A stretch of 8,542 nucleotides of DNA, taken from Deltaproteobacteria bacterium. GTDB taxonomy: Bacteria > Desulfobacterota > Dissulfuribacteria > Dissulfuribacterales > UBA3076. A program made the translations under genes and the position numbers. Every line of letters starts with the position of its first letter. The stretch's first letter is position 1. Of this stretch, positions 1 through 6,485 are shown in pieces. The notes below the pieces were generated by a model. That model was not told the origin of the DNA. It ran no database searches and saw only the letters and a program-made list of their open reading frames with translations. The stretch spans positions 1 to 8,542 of the forward strand of contig JAGGRV010000026.1 in NCBI GenBank assembly GCA_021159445.1. Direction: 5' to 3'.

Positions 1-16
1 TGCTCGCTCCTCGCGC

Positions 17-55
17 CTTGAATACAACAAAAAATCCTATTAATTTTTGTTCAAG
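17..55. repeat. AT-rich imperfect inverted repeat downstream of the selenoprotein gene
   Basis: The outer arms CTTGAA (17-22) and TTCAAG (50-55) and the inner arms CAAAAA (28-33) and TTTTTG (44-49) are complementary; a 5-nt bulge (23-27) lies on one side. The structure starts about 29 nt after the stop codon of the minus-strand gene at 84-386, so it could help end that transcript. The stem is poor in G-C pairs and no clean T-tract follows it on the minus strand, so a terminator role is only a possibility. The first 16 bases of the window hold nothing recognisable. Confidence 0.35.
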
Positions 56-83
56 TTATTTATCTCCCGTTCCTAAACTGGGG

Positions 84-386
84 TTAGTGAGGACTGTCAC
101 AAGTACCTGAGTCATGAGTGTTGAGGTCCTTTTCTATTATTAGTCTGACAAAGGTGCAATGGGACTCTTTTAAAAGAATCCTTCCTCCCACTATCTTTAG
201 GAGCTTTTTCATTTTTGACAGGGTCTCATAGTCAATAAGGATTTCCATCTTGTAACCCATTGGTGTTGCAGGATTCCTCAGGCGCAGTCCTGCGCCTGCG
301 AGGCCCTTTCAGCAGTCACCTATGCTATCTATAGACTCGATGATCTCGTTCTTGAAACTATTTTGACTAGTAATATTGCCGGACAT
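84..386 (-). CDS. Candidate small selenoprotein (Sec at codon 26), family not recognised
   Basis: The reading frame runs for 101 codons from ATG (386-384) to TAA (86-84), with one in-frame TGA at 311-309, codon 26. Read through as selenocysteine it gives a 100-residue soluble protein. It starts MSGNITSQ, has a vicinal Cys25-Sec26 pair in the context GDCUKG, then AGLRLRNPATPMGYKMEI (32-49), and an amphipathic section (50-87) with Cys77; Cys96 is near the end. No signal peptide or membrane segment is visible. The start is preceded by AGGA (397-394) with 7-nt spacing, and an in-frame stop lies just upstream, so the frame cannot be extended. Sequence on both sides of the TGA looks coding, and a SECIS-like hairpin follows the TGA directly. 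I do not recognise the family. The Cys-Sec pair suggests redox, metal or persulfide chemistry by inference only. The alternative is a nonsense-mutated gene, or two short ORFs (25 aa, and 58 aa from the internal ATG at 260). It stands alone, divergent from the HDOD gene. Confidence 0.72.
271..311 (-). promoter_or_regulatory. Bacterial SECIS element with its UGA codon
   Basis: On the minus-strand RNA the UGA (311-309) is followed by 10 nt, then stem CAGGCGC (298-292), loop AGGACU (291-286) and stem GCGCCUG (285-279). A lower stem CCU (303-301) with AGG (278-276), and possibly GG (305-304) with CC (272-271), can extend it. The two loop guanines are nucleotides 19 and 20 after the UGA. As I recall the E. 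coli fdhF SECIS, its loop is AGGUCU, also flanked by GC on both sides, with its guanines at the same positions, and GGCC at nucleotides 4-7 is shared as well. In bacteria, SelB bound to such a hairpin delivers Sec-tRNA to the UGA. Unlike fdhF, the upper stem has no bulged U. The hairpin is not followed by a T-tract, which argues against a terminator. Confidence 0.75.
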
Positions 387-462
387 CCTTATTTCCTGTG
401 GTCAGTGTCTATGGAGTATCGAGTGATGCTCCTTTGGTATTAACTTTTGAGTCATGGAAAAA

Positions 463-480
463 TTATCCTAACCCGGATAA
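463..480. repeat. Short perfect inverted repeat, possible operator
   Basis: TTATCC (463-468) and GGATAA (475-480) are perfect inverted arms around TAACCC. It lies 77 bp upstream of the selenoprotein start, within the region expected to carry its promoter, so it could be a protein-binding site. Six-base arms are common by chance, so this is weakly supported. Confidence 0.2.
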
Positions 481-707
481 ACCGGAAAAGTGCCTAAAGT
501 TCTTTAGCAAAATATCTATAAAATCATGTAATATTGGATAATTATTGCACTCACAAGAAAAGTTCTTCGGGGAGCCTCTCAAATAGCGAAAAGAGTAGTA
601 AAGAGAACACGGATTAAATATACTATAGAAAATTTAAGCATTTGACACTATGTTTGAGTCTGATGCAAAAATTGATCAAAAAAGGATGTTTTGAAATTGG
701 CTCTTTC

Positions 708-713
708 TATAAT
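708..713 (+). promoter_or_regulatory. Perfect -10 box immediately upstream of the HDOD gene
   Basis: TATAAT lies five bases before the ATG at 719. Transcription from it would begin at about 719-720, on or next to the start codon, giving a leaderless message. That would fit the absence of a Shine-Dalgarno sequence before this ATG. The best -35-like hexamer, TTGAAA at 691-696, is too close (11-nt spacer). An AT-rich region can contain TATAAT by chance. Confidence 0.3.
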
Positions 714-718
714 CAGCA

Positions 719-1936
719 ATGAAAAATAGTCAAATATCAAAACTGCTGAAGCAGCTTGAATCAGGGTACTCGCTTCCTGCCCTATCCCCTGTGGCCATGA
801 AGCTGGTCGAACTGGCATCAGATGAAAAATCTTCGTCTATGGATCTGGTAAATCTGATTGACAAAGATCCTCCATTGGCTGTGCGGCTTCTAAAACTCGC
901 AAATAGCGCATTCTTCAGCTCAAGGAATCCTGTATCTGCGCTTAATCAGGCAGTTGTAAGGATCGGATTCAACCGTTTACGAGTTATGGCCCTATCAATT
1001 TCATTAAGGGACACCTTTCCAATGGGTAAGGTAGGTCCTCTCAATTATGAAAAATTCTGGACAATTTCACTATATCGTGCCCTTATCTCAAAATCACTCG
1101 CAGATGTCTTTAAAAGCAGCAATACAGATGAGGCATTCACCTCCGGCCTACTGATGGAAATCGGACTTCTTATCTTTTTTGAAATATTCATCAAGGGAAA
1201 AAACGAGGAAGTTAGCCTTGACCTTGAATCAATTGAAGATCTCTTGGCCTGGGAAAGAGACAAGTATTCGTTAGACCATCGTCAAATTGGAGAGATCGCC
1301 CTAAAGCACTGGAATTTCCCTGAAAACATTGTGGTGTGTCAGCGAGCTGACAAGACTTCTGTAAAAAATAGGGAACAGGCAGCTCTGATACAAATATGCG
1401 AACAGGCGGGAGCACTCTCTAAACTCATGTCTATGAAATCCTTTGAATTTCATTCAATTTATAATGAAGTAGAAAATTTTCCAGGGCTAACCCAGGATAT
1501 GATAAATGACATACTGATCTCCACCTTTGAACAGGTTGAAGAAATTGCAGCCAACCTCAGTGTGGAAATAAATAAAGAAAAGGATCTTTTGGCAATCATG
1601 GAAAAGGCGAATCAGGCCTTGGGCAGAATTTCGGAGAAGATATCAACACAGGAAGTATCTTCAGGACAACCCATCCCACCCTCGTTTGCATTACTGGAAC
1701 AGGGGGAAAAAGATATCAAACAAACATTACATGCAGTTGCCCACGAGATCCGTAATCCCCTTCTAGCAGTGGGAGGTTTTGCCAAAAGACTATCTGATTC
1801 CTTGGACCCATCTTCCAAAGGTGGAAAATATATCCAGATAATACTGCGTGAGGCATCCAGGCTTGAAATGGTTCTTTCAGAAATGACTGACACTAATAGG
1901 AAATCGCCCCCAACTCCCCCTTTCTCCAGTCCCTGA
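719..1936 (+). CDS. HDOD domain protein with C-terminal HisKA domain, lacking an ATPase domain
   Basis: A 405-residue cytoplasmic signalling protein. The HDOD domain covers about residues 14-215, beginning with the typical LPALSPVAMKLVELA and with VVRIGFNRLRVMAL at 79-92. The usual His-Asp pair of the related HD hydrolases is replaced by Met146-Glu147 in GLLMEIGLL, as expected for the non-catalytic HDOD family. A helical, probably coiled-coil linker (about 262-312) leads to a HisKA dimerisation/phosphoacceptor domain (about 332-392) with H-box AHEIRNPL and candidate phosphoacceptor His342. In related kinases an HATPase domain would follow. Here the frame ends 13 residues after HisKA with RKSPPTPPFSSP, a tail that looks repeat-encoded, so this is a truncated or specialised form that cannot phosphorylate itself alone. 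An in-frame TAA at 710-712 rules out an earlier start; no clear Shine-Dalgarno sequence is present. It converges on batE across 33 bp. Confidence 0.85.
   Translation: MKNSQISKLLKQLESGYSLPALSPVAMKLVELASDEKSSSMDLVNLIDKDPPLAVRLLKLANSAFFSSRNPVSALNQAVVRIGFNRLRVMALSISLRDTFPMGKVGPLNYEKFWTISLYRALISKSLADVFKSSNTDEAFTSGLLMEIGLLIFFEIFIKGKNEEVSLDLESIEDLLAWERDKYSLDHRQIGEIALKHWNFPENIVVCQRADKTSVKNREQAALIQICEQAGALSKLMSMKSFEFHSIYNEVENFPGLTQDMINDILISTFEQVEEIAANLSVEINKEKDLLAIMEKANQALGRISEKISTQEVSSGQPIPPSFALLEQGEKDIKQTLHAVAHEIRNPLLAVGGFAKRLSDSLDPSSKGGKYIQIILREASRLEMVLSEMTDTNRKSPPTPPFSSP
1899..1925. repeat. C-rich stretch resembling a dispersed repeat, forming the 3' end of the HDOD-HisKA gene
   Basis: The bases GGAAATCGCCCCCAACTCCC at 1899-1918 continue as a CCTTTCT run. 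They resemble the 'aaatccccc..tcccccttt' intergenic repeat I associate with delta-proteobacterial genomes. It encodes the low-complexity RKSPPTPPFS tail exactly where the HisKA domain stops. Membership of that repeat family is recalled pattern knowledge, not a computed match, and no complementary G-rich arm is present nearby. Confidence 0.4.
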
Positions 1937-1969
1937 CCTGGCATAGCCTGGTAACCTGCTTATATAAGC
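1937..1969. other. Convergent gap between the HDOD gene and batE, with a 12-bp palindrome
   Basis: Only 33 bp separate the stop codons of the two converging genes. GCTTATATAAGC (1958-1969) is a perfect palindrome, extended by CCT and AGG with a 2-nt bulge. CCTGG also occurs twice (1937-1941 and 1947-1951). A weak bidirectional terminator is conceivable, but there is no adequate loop or T-tract on either strand. Confidence 0.3.
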
Positions 1970-2743
1970 TCAGGGCTGATCAATTACAGGCTTTACGGCC
2001 TCTGCCTTTACCCAGCCCCTTTTTTTATCCGGCAGGCTGACCAGAGACCATCCATCTTCTGATCTTTCATAATGCACAATAGTGCCTGCATGGAGCTTAA
2101 AAAGCACTGTATCCCGTATATCAGGACCGGCAAGGATGTTTACTTCTTGTTCGAGGATAACAGCACGGTTATCTGTGTTTAACTCGTACCATTTCAGCCC
2201 AAAAGAGGCGCTGGCGATAATCCATAAAATCATGGATATGAGACAAACGTGGTAGGTCCACTCAAACTTGAAAAACAGCCTTATCAAAAGGGCCGTCCAG
2301 AACAGGAGATTCAGGACGGCAAAACCCCATAATAGCTTGCCAAGGCTCAGGTCCTTAAGCCAAAAAAAGGCCATGCTGACAAGGTCTTGGGATTCGGAAA
2401 CAGCATCCCGGGTCTTATCAAGGGCATAGCTAAGGTTGAAATTCAGGTCTGCATCTCCCGGCATCAGGATGTGGGCCCGTTCATAGTTCAGAATGGCCAG
2501 GCCAAGCTGGTCCGTACGAAAGTAGGCGTTGCCCAAGTTGTAATAGAGATTTCCGTCCTTGTGGCCAGCATGGATCAACTGATCATATCCATCGATCGCC
2601 TCCTGGAAACGGCCTTGCTTGTAAGCCTGATTTGAACTGAAAAACAGTTCCTCTGATTCGCTGGTCTGAAGGGCTATGATATCAGGTCCAAGAAAACAGA
2701 CTATGAGAAAAATTGTTATGCCTAAGCAGATAGATCTTTTCAC
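1970..2743 (-). CDS. batE: BatE, TPR and SH3-like membrane protein
   Basis: A 257-residue last gene of the bat operon. It has an N-terminal signal or anchor segment (1-25), two tetratricopeptide repeats (about 31-60 and 65-98, with YYNLGNAYFRTDQLGLAILNY), two membrane segments (about 138-158 and 164-183), and a C-terminal bacterial SH3-like domain (about 193-252, with the typical EDGWSLVSLPDKKRGWVK). In the Bat system, BatE-type proteins are thought to be scaffold or interaction subunits at the cell envelope. The start is GTG at 2743-2741, chosen because AAGGAG lies five bases upstream and the frame has no other early start. It overlaps the batD stop by 4 nt (GTGA), indicating translational coupling. 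The domain set is typical of delta-proteobacterial BatE. Confidence 0.88.
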   Translation of the reverse strand: MKRSICLGITIFLIVCFLGPDIIALQTSESEELFFSSNQAYKQGRFQEAIDGYDQLIHAGHKDGNLYYNLGNAYFRTDQLGLAILNYERAHILMPGDADLNFNLSYALDKTRDAVSESQDLVSMAFFWLKDLSLGKLLWGFAVLNLLFWTALLIRLFFKFEWTYHVCLISMILWIIASASFGLKWYELNTDNRAVILEQEVNILAGPDIRDTVLFKLHAGTIVHYERSEDGWSLVSLPDKKRGWVKAEAVKPVIDQP

Positions 2744-4491
2744 CGGATCTCCTTTTCAATCTGCTTGACCAGTTGGGAGGCGTCTTCTCCAAGAGCGCAG
2801 GCCTTCTGTCCCTTACCGGTGTAAACAGCATCTTCAAGTCCTTTTAAAATGGCCTGTATCTTCTGGACCGTATCAAGGCTGACCCCCTCTGATCTTAAGA
2901 TTCCAGCCGCCTCTTCCGAGGTGAGGGAACCAAGGGACAGGCCAAATCGCTCGTTCAAATAATCCCTGAATGATAAAGCCAAATCGTTCGAACTGAGTCC
3001 ATCCTGGCGGCATTTCCTGATAAATTTCTTGGCTGCCTTTTTTGCCGTTAATGTGGCAAGTGAACTGTCTGATCTTTTCCCAAGCTTCAGTCCAAGGAAG
3101 GCTACTGCATAGATAAAAAACGGCCCAATGAAGATAAACCAGAAAACAAGTCCTCCAGGCCGGATAATGGACCCCTTCCCCAGGTCTTTTATGGAGGTAT
3201 GGATTGGCAGGATGTCATGGCCCAGCTCTTTAATTGCTTTTTTTGCAGGGCCTTCAGTCTTTTGTCCGTTTGAATGGTCCGTGGAGGCCTGCATCTGTTT
3301 TACCTCGCCCGGCAGGACGGAAAAAGAAAGGCGCGAGGTCTCTATTCCCCGATATTGATGGGTCTTGGTATCAAAGAAGCTGAGCGAGAAAGGAGGGATC
3401 TGGTAGCGCCCTTCCTTTTCAGGCACCAGTGCCCACTTCATGGTCTTTGAGCCGGACAGTCCTTTTGCATCTTCCTTGACCTTCAGGACCGGCTCATCGG
3501 CATAGACCTTTATATGGTCAGGTTCAGGCCACTTTAAGTCCGGGATGCGGTTGACATTTCCCCGGCCGTTCACGATGACTGTCAGCGTAACGGATTCCCC
3601 GGCCTTTATCGTATTAGGCTCCAGCTTGGAATTGATCTTAAAATTCCCCACCAGCCCGCTGAAATCAAGTGGTTTCCCCTTACCAGGCAAGGGAAGCACA
3701 TTAAGTTCCAGGGGCTCACTGGCCACTGTCACGGGCCGCCCTGAGGAGAAAGAAAAAAGGGGATCATTAAAAAAGCCTCTGCGTGACCGGCGTTCGGGCT
3801 GGGCAACGGTCATTTTCATTCTTGAGGGTTCGATCCCACAGATTCCCTCTTCTGAAGGTAAAAGGGCATATCGTACCTCCACAACATCGTAAGACTGGCC
3901 ATTGTAAAAACTCTGGTATTCAATGGGCTTCCCGAGCTGTCTGAAAGTCAAATGTTCTATGTTCGGCAGGTCCAGGGATATGTTGCCGACCCTGGTCTGG
4001 TGATATAGCTTCAGGGTATAGATCGACTGCTCTTCCACATATACCTTTGTGGATGAAAGCCCGGCAGTCAGAAAAAGAGGACCTCGATCAACACCGGACA
4101 ATTGAGGCCGTTTGACAACTGTCAATGTGGCTGTGTTGCTTCTGTAAGTCTTTCCATCGACCGTTACCTCGACAGGTCCTATTTCAAAAGTCCCGGTCTT
4201 TTTTGGCTGTAAAAAAAATGTATAGTCAATCCCTGAATTGACTTGGCCATTTATGATCTCAAAGCGGCTTGAGGTCCCGCCCTGAGTGATATCAAAGTCA
4301 TCCATGCCCTTAAAAACAGGCTGGGAGTCGCTTTCCCTGGCCCCTGCTACGCTGACAATCATGCTTATGGAATCCGCAATGGTGGCTTCCTCTCTATTAA
4401 GCCTCATGGATACGGATATATCGGCCCTGGCCGGACAAGAGATCAGCATGAACTGGAAAAGCGCCAACAGCACTAAAATAGACCTCTTCAT
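2740..4491 (-). CDS. batD: BatD, periplasmic beta-rich membrane-anchored protein
   Basis: A 583-residue protein starting MKRSILVLLALFQF. Its N-terminal export signal carries both a possible signal peptidase I site (ARA before Asp24) and a lipobox-like LISC (Cys19). A large extracytoplasmic region follows, with repeated beta-sandwich segments (for example the DISVSMRLNREEATIADSI start and the later GESVTLTVIVNGRGNVNRIP), as in the BatD/oxygen-tolerance family. A single membrane helix (LVFWFIFIGPFFIYAVAFLG, about 440-460) precedes a cytoplasmic helical tail of about 120 residues with FRDYLNERFGLSLGSLTSEE, a motif similar to one in the first gene of this operon. The ATG at 4491 is chosen because it has GAAGGA eight bases upstream, gives a proper signal peptide and leaves a 1-nt gap after batC. 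An upstream in-frame ATG would bury 200 nt of batC. Confidence 0.9.
   Translation of the reverse strand: MKRSILVLLALFQFMLISCPARADISVSMRLNREEATIADSISMIVSVAGARESDSQPVFKGMDDFDITQGGTSSRFEIINGQVNSGIDYTFFLQPKKTGTFEIGPVEVTVDGKTYRSNTATLTVVKRPQLSGVDRGPLFLTAGLSSTKVYVEEQSIYTLKLYHQTRVGNISLDLPNIEHLTFRQLGKPIEYQSFYNGQSYDVVEVRYALLPSEEGICGIEPSRMKMTVAQPERRSRRGFFNDPLFSFSSGRPVTVASEPLELNVLPLPGKGKPLDFSGLVGNFKINSKLEPNTIKAGESVTLTVIVNGRGNVNRIPDLKWPEPDHIKVYADEPVLKVKEDAKGLSGSKTMKWALVPEKEGRYQIPPFSLSFFDTKTHQYRGIETSRLSFSVLPGEVKQMQASTDHSNGQKTEGPAKKAIKELGHDILPIHTSIKDLGKGSIIRPGGLVFWFIFIGPFFIYAVAFLGLKLGKRSDSSLATLTAKKAAKKFIRKCRQDGLSSNDLALSFRDYLNERFGLSLGSLTSEEAAGILRSEGVSLDTVQKIQAILKGLEDAVYTGKGQKACALGEDASQLVKQIEKEIR
2749..2754 (-). 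promoter_or_regulatory. Ribosome-binding site deciding the GTG start of batE
   Basis: AAGGAG on the minus strand, five bases before the GTG at 2743. It lies inside the end of batD and supports initiation at a non-ATG codon coupled to the batD stop. Confidence 0.75.
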
Positions 4492-4492
4492 C

Positions 4493-5389
4493 TTACCAGT
4501 CCTTCCCTGATTGTACGCCATGCCTTTTGTCTTCTGGGACCTGAAAACGCATAAAACGGGAGCGATCTTCCTTGAGATTGTCAAGCAGGGCCTCGGCCTT
4601 TTTTCTGTCGATTGCAGACATGGCCTGTCCGGTGTTTTTATCCCCTCCTGCACTTCCTTCCTCCGGCATGGCCTGAAGCGGTTTGAGGTCACCCGAAAGG
4701 TCTTTTGGTGATTCCTGCCCGGCCTTTTGATCCATATCCTGCTTCATATTTTTTTCCTGTTTAGATTCCCCCTTGCTGTCGGATTCTGAACGGTCTTTCT
4801 TGTCTTGTTGGTCCTGGCCTTGAGATGCTTTCTGCTCAGACGTCTTATCCTGTGACTGCTTGTCCGAATCTTTTCCCTCCTTATTGTCTTTGGATTTATT
4901 CTCCTTGTCTTGCGGTTGAGAAGGCCCTTCCTGTGACTGTTTCTTTTGATCCTTGGTCATATTTTCTTTCTGTTTCTCCAGTTGTATCAGGGCCAGCTCA
5001 AGATTATATCCGGCGTCCTTATTTTCGGGATTATAAGTGATAGCCTGTTTATAATAAGCCACAGCGGTTGCAAAATCGCCCTGCTTGAACGCGGTGTTGC
5101 CAAGGTTGTAAGCAGTCTTGAACCGGGTCTCGTTATCTTTTGTCCTTCTCAGCACACTTGAAAAAGCGGCTGTTGCCTCTTTATAATCGGAACTTTGATA
5201 GGCTGCACATGCCCTGTTGTAGCGAAAGCGGATATCCTTCGGATGATTCATGTCCAGATGCATATAGGCCTTTTCAGCCTCGGTGAAACGCCCCTGGCTG
5301 TATAGTGCATCCGGGTCCTCCGCACCCAGGGCCACGGTGGAAAGAATAAGGACGAAAAGGAGCGTAAGGATTTCAGTATGCTTGAACAA
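4493..5389 (-). CDS. batC: BatC, secreted TPR protein with long charged linker
   Basis: A 298-residue protein. It has a signal peptide (1-23, ending VALGA before Glu24) and about three TPR units (about 25-52, 53-86 and 90-123, with AYNLGNTAFKQGDFATAVAYYKQA as the clearest). A very hydrophilic low-complexity region (about 138-255) rich in Lys, Asp, Glu, Gln and Ser follows, and then a conserved-looking C-terminal segment (257-298) containing AEALLDNLKEDRSRFMRF. This layout is typical of BatC, which is thought to work with BatB and BatE as an interaction module. The start is TTG at 5389-5387 with AGGAG six bases upstream; no ATG alternative keeps the signal peptide. It ends 1 nt before batD. 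The 43-nt gap to batB is the only sizeable one inside the operon and contains part of a dispersed repeat. Confidence 0.87.
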   Translation of the reverse strand: MFKHTEILTLLFVLILSTVALGAEDPDALYSQGRFTEAEKAYMHLDMNHPKDIRFRYNRACAAYQSSDYKEATAAFSSVLRRTKDNETRFKTAYNLGNTAFKQGDFATAVAYYKQAITYNPENKDAGYNLELALIQLEKQKENMTKDQKKQSQEGPSQPQDKENKSKDNKEGKDSDKQSQDKTSEQKASQGQDQQDKKDRSESDSKGESKQEKNMKQDMDQKAGQESPKDLSGDLKPLQAMPEEGSAGGDKNTGQAMSAIDRKKAEALLDNLKEDRSRFMRFQVPEDKRHGVQSGKDW

Positions 5390-5395
5390 TTGTTT

Positions 5396-5400
5396 CTCCT
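5396..5400 (-). promoter_or_regulatory. Ribosome-binding site deciding the TTG start of batC
   Basis: AGGAG on the minus strand, six bases before TTG at 5389. It is the strongest initiation signal in the batB-batC gap and supports a TTG start. Confidence 0.75.
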
Positions 5401-5415
5401 GTCAAGATGGCTTTT

Positions 5416-5490
5416 GGTAACCGTTCAACAGTTCAGATTTTCTGTGAACCTCTTAACCCTGGACCTTTGGACCTCTGAACCTTTGAACCT
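5416..5490. repeat. Tandem AGGTYCAR octamers plus a GGTAACCGTTCA element
   Basis: On the minus strand, four consecutive octamers, AGGTTCAA, AGGTTCAG, AGGTCCAA and AGGTCCAG, occupy 5490 down to 5459, followed by two degenerate copies to 5444. Beyond them, GGTAACCGTTCAACAGTTCA (plus strand, 5416-5435) shares GTAACCGTTCA and a following GTTCAG with the element at 8410-8436. Such 'aggttca' repeats are dispersed between genes in many delta-proteobacterial chromosomes (recalled knowledge). The array runs through the 3' end of batB and into the batB-batC gap. Confidence 0.75.
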
Positions 5491-6485
5491 CTATATGGTC
5501 TTTCAGATATCGATCCTTCCACAAGCAAGAATAGGAAGGCGGCCAGCACAAAAAACATAAAGCGTTCCTCAAATATCCTAATTTTACCACTCTTAAGGGT
5601 CTTTGCCTCTGTCCTGGATTTGATTCCCTCAAAGTAAAGGACATCCAGGTCCAGATCGCCGGTTACTGACCGGACATAGGTCCCCCCGGCCATAGAAGCT
5701 ATCTTTCTCAAATCATTTTCGTTGAGCCTTGATAAAATGAGTTTGCCATCCTTGTCCTTCTTAAATCCTCCCTTTCCACCACCGGCAGGGATTGGCCCGC
5801 CGGAAGTCTCTCCCATACCGAAGACAAAGATCTTGATCCCATTTTCTTCTGCCTCTCGGGCCGCTTCAAGCCCCCTGTCCTCATTGTCCTCCCCATCTGT
5901 GATGAGGAGAATTACCTTGTCTGTCTCTGCTTTGAAGTCAAAGGACGAAAGGGCGATTTTAATAGCCGCTCCCAGGTCCGTGCCTGGAACGGGAATCAGG
6001 TCCGGTTGCAGCGCATTAAGGAACATCTCAAGCGCAGCATAGTCCAGGGTCAGGGGACACTGGATAAAGGCAGCACCTGAAAAGGCCACAAGGCCCACCC
6101 GGTCCCCCTGGACCACCTTCAGGAAATCCATAATCTCACGTCTGGCACGCTCAAGTCGATTCGGCTTGATGTCTTCTACCAGCATGCTGGGTGAGACATC
6201 TACTGCTATCATAATATCTACACCCTTTTGACTGACCTCCTGGAAATGACTGCCCCACCGGGGTCCTGCCAATGCGAAAACCATCAGGCCAAAGGCACTC
6301 AACAAGAAAAACTCTTTTAGAAATCGCCTCCCTCTTCGGACTTTTCCTGTCAGCCGGGCAAGGAGTTCCGGGTCGGCAAATCGTTCCATAGCCTTCTTCT
6401 TTTGCCTATTGTAAACAACAAGAGCTACAGCTACCAGGGGCAGAAACCAGAGGAAATGGAGGATCCATAAATGGGCCAATGTCAT
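5433..6485 (-). CDS. batB: BatB, membrane-anchored von Willebrand A protein
   Basis: A 350-residue protein with two N-terminal membrane helices (about 6-25 and 57-74), then a VWA domain (about 88-300) and a C-terminal helix (about 308-322). The metal-binding MIDAS motif is complete: Asp96-x-Ser98-x-Ser100, Thr169, and Asp197 in TDGED, so it should bind a divalent cation and a protein ligand. The VWA domain sits between the second and third helices, on the periplasmic face by the usual Bat model. The start overlaps the batA stop by 4 nt (ATGA). Residues 332-350 (RGSKVQRSKGPGLRGSQKI) are translated from the tandem octamer repeat and are probably not part of the ancestral protein, which would have ended shortly after the last helix. 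Confidence 0.92.
   Translation of the reverse strand: MTLAHLWILHFLWFLPLVAVALVVYNRQKKKAMERFADPELLARLTGKVRRGRRFLKEFFLLSAFGLMVFALAGPRWGSHFQEVSQKGVDIMIAVDVSPSMLVEDIKPNRLERARREIMDFLKVVQGDRVGLVAFSGAAFIQCPLTLDYAALEMFLNALQPDLIPVPGTDLGAAIKIALSSFDFKAETDKVILLITDGEDNEDRGLEAAREAEENGIKIFVFGMGETSGGPIPAGGGKGGFKKDKDGKLILSRLNENDLRKIASMAGGTYVRSVTGDLDLDVLYFEGIKSRTEAKTLKSGKIRIFEERFMFFVLAAFLFLLVEGSISERPYRGSKVQRSKGPGLRGSQKI

Larger units (their letters stand above)
387..718. other. 332-bp AT-rich divergent intergenic region
   Basis: This gap separates the minus-strand selenoprotein gene from the plus-strand HDOD gene and should hold both promoters. I found no convincing ORF: the best are a 16-codon minus-strand and a 14-codon plus-strand frame, neither protein-like. 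A TTGACA at 642-647 lacks a good -10 partner at normal spacing. A TATACT at 619-624 lacks a good -35. The sequence AAAGTTCTT occurs twice (496-504 and 559-567). A short inverted repeat and a TATAAT box are listed separately. No sigma-54 promoter was seen. Confidence 0.6.

Noticed and set aside
84..260. A separate 58-residue gene starting at ATG 260.
   Set aside because: Its nearest purine-rich site is about 14 nt away, and the same frame continues upstream through the TGA to a well-signalled ATG at 386 with a SECIS-like hairpin in the right place.
279..298. The GC-rich inverted repeat as a transcription terminator.
   Set aside because: No T-tract follows on either strand, it lies inside a reading frame, and its loop and spacing match a SECIS.
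1958..1969. The palindrome GCTTATATAAGC as a bidirectional terminator.
   Set aside because: It has only a short stem once a loop is allowed and no T-tract on either side.
4492..4692. A 67-residue N-terminal extension of BatD reaching an upstream ATG.
   Set aside because: It lies wholly within the batC coding end, has no BatD-like sequence, and would place the signal peptide in the middle of the protein. The ATG at 4491 has a good ribosome-binding site.
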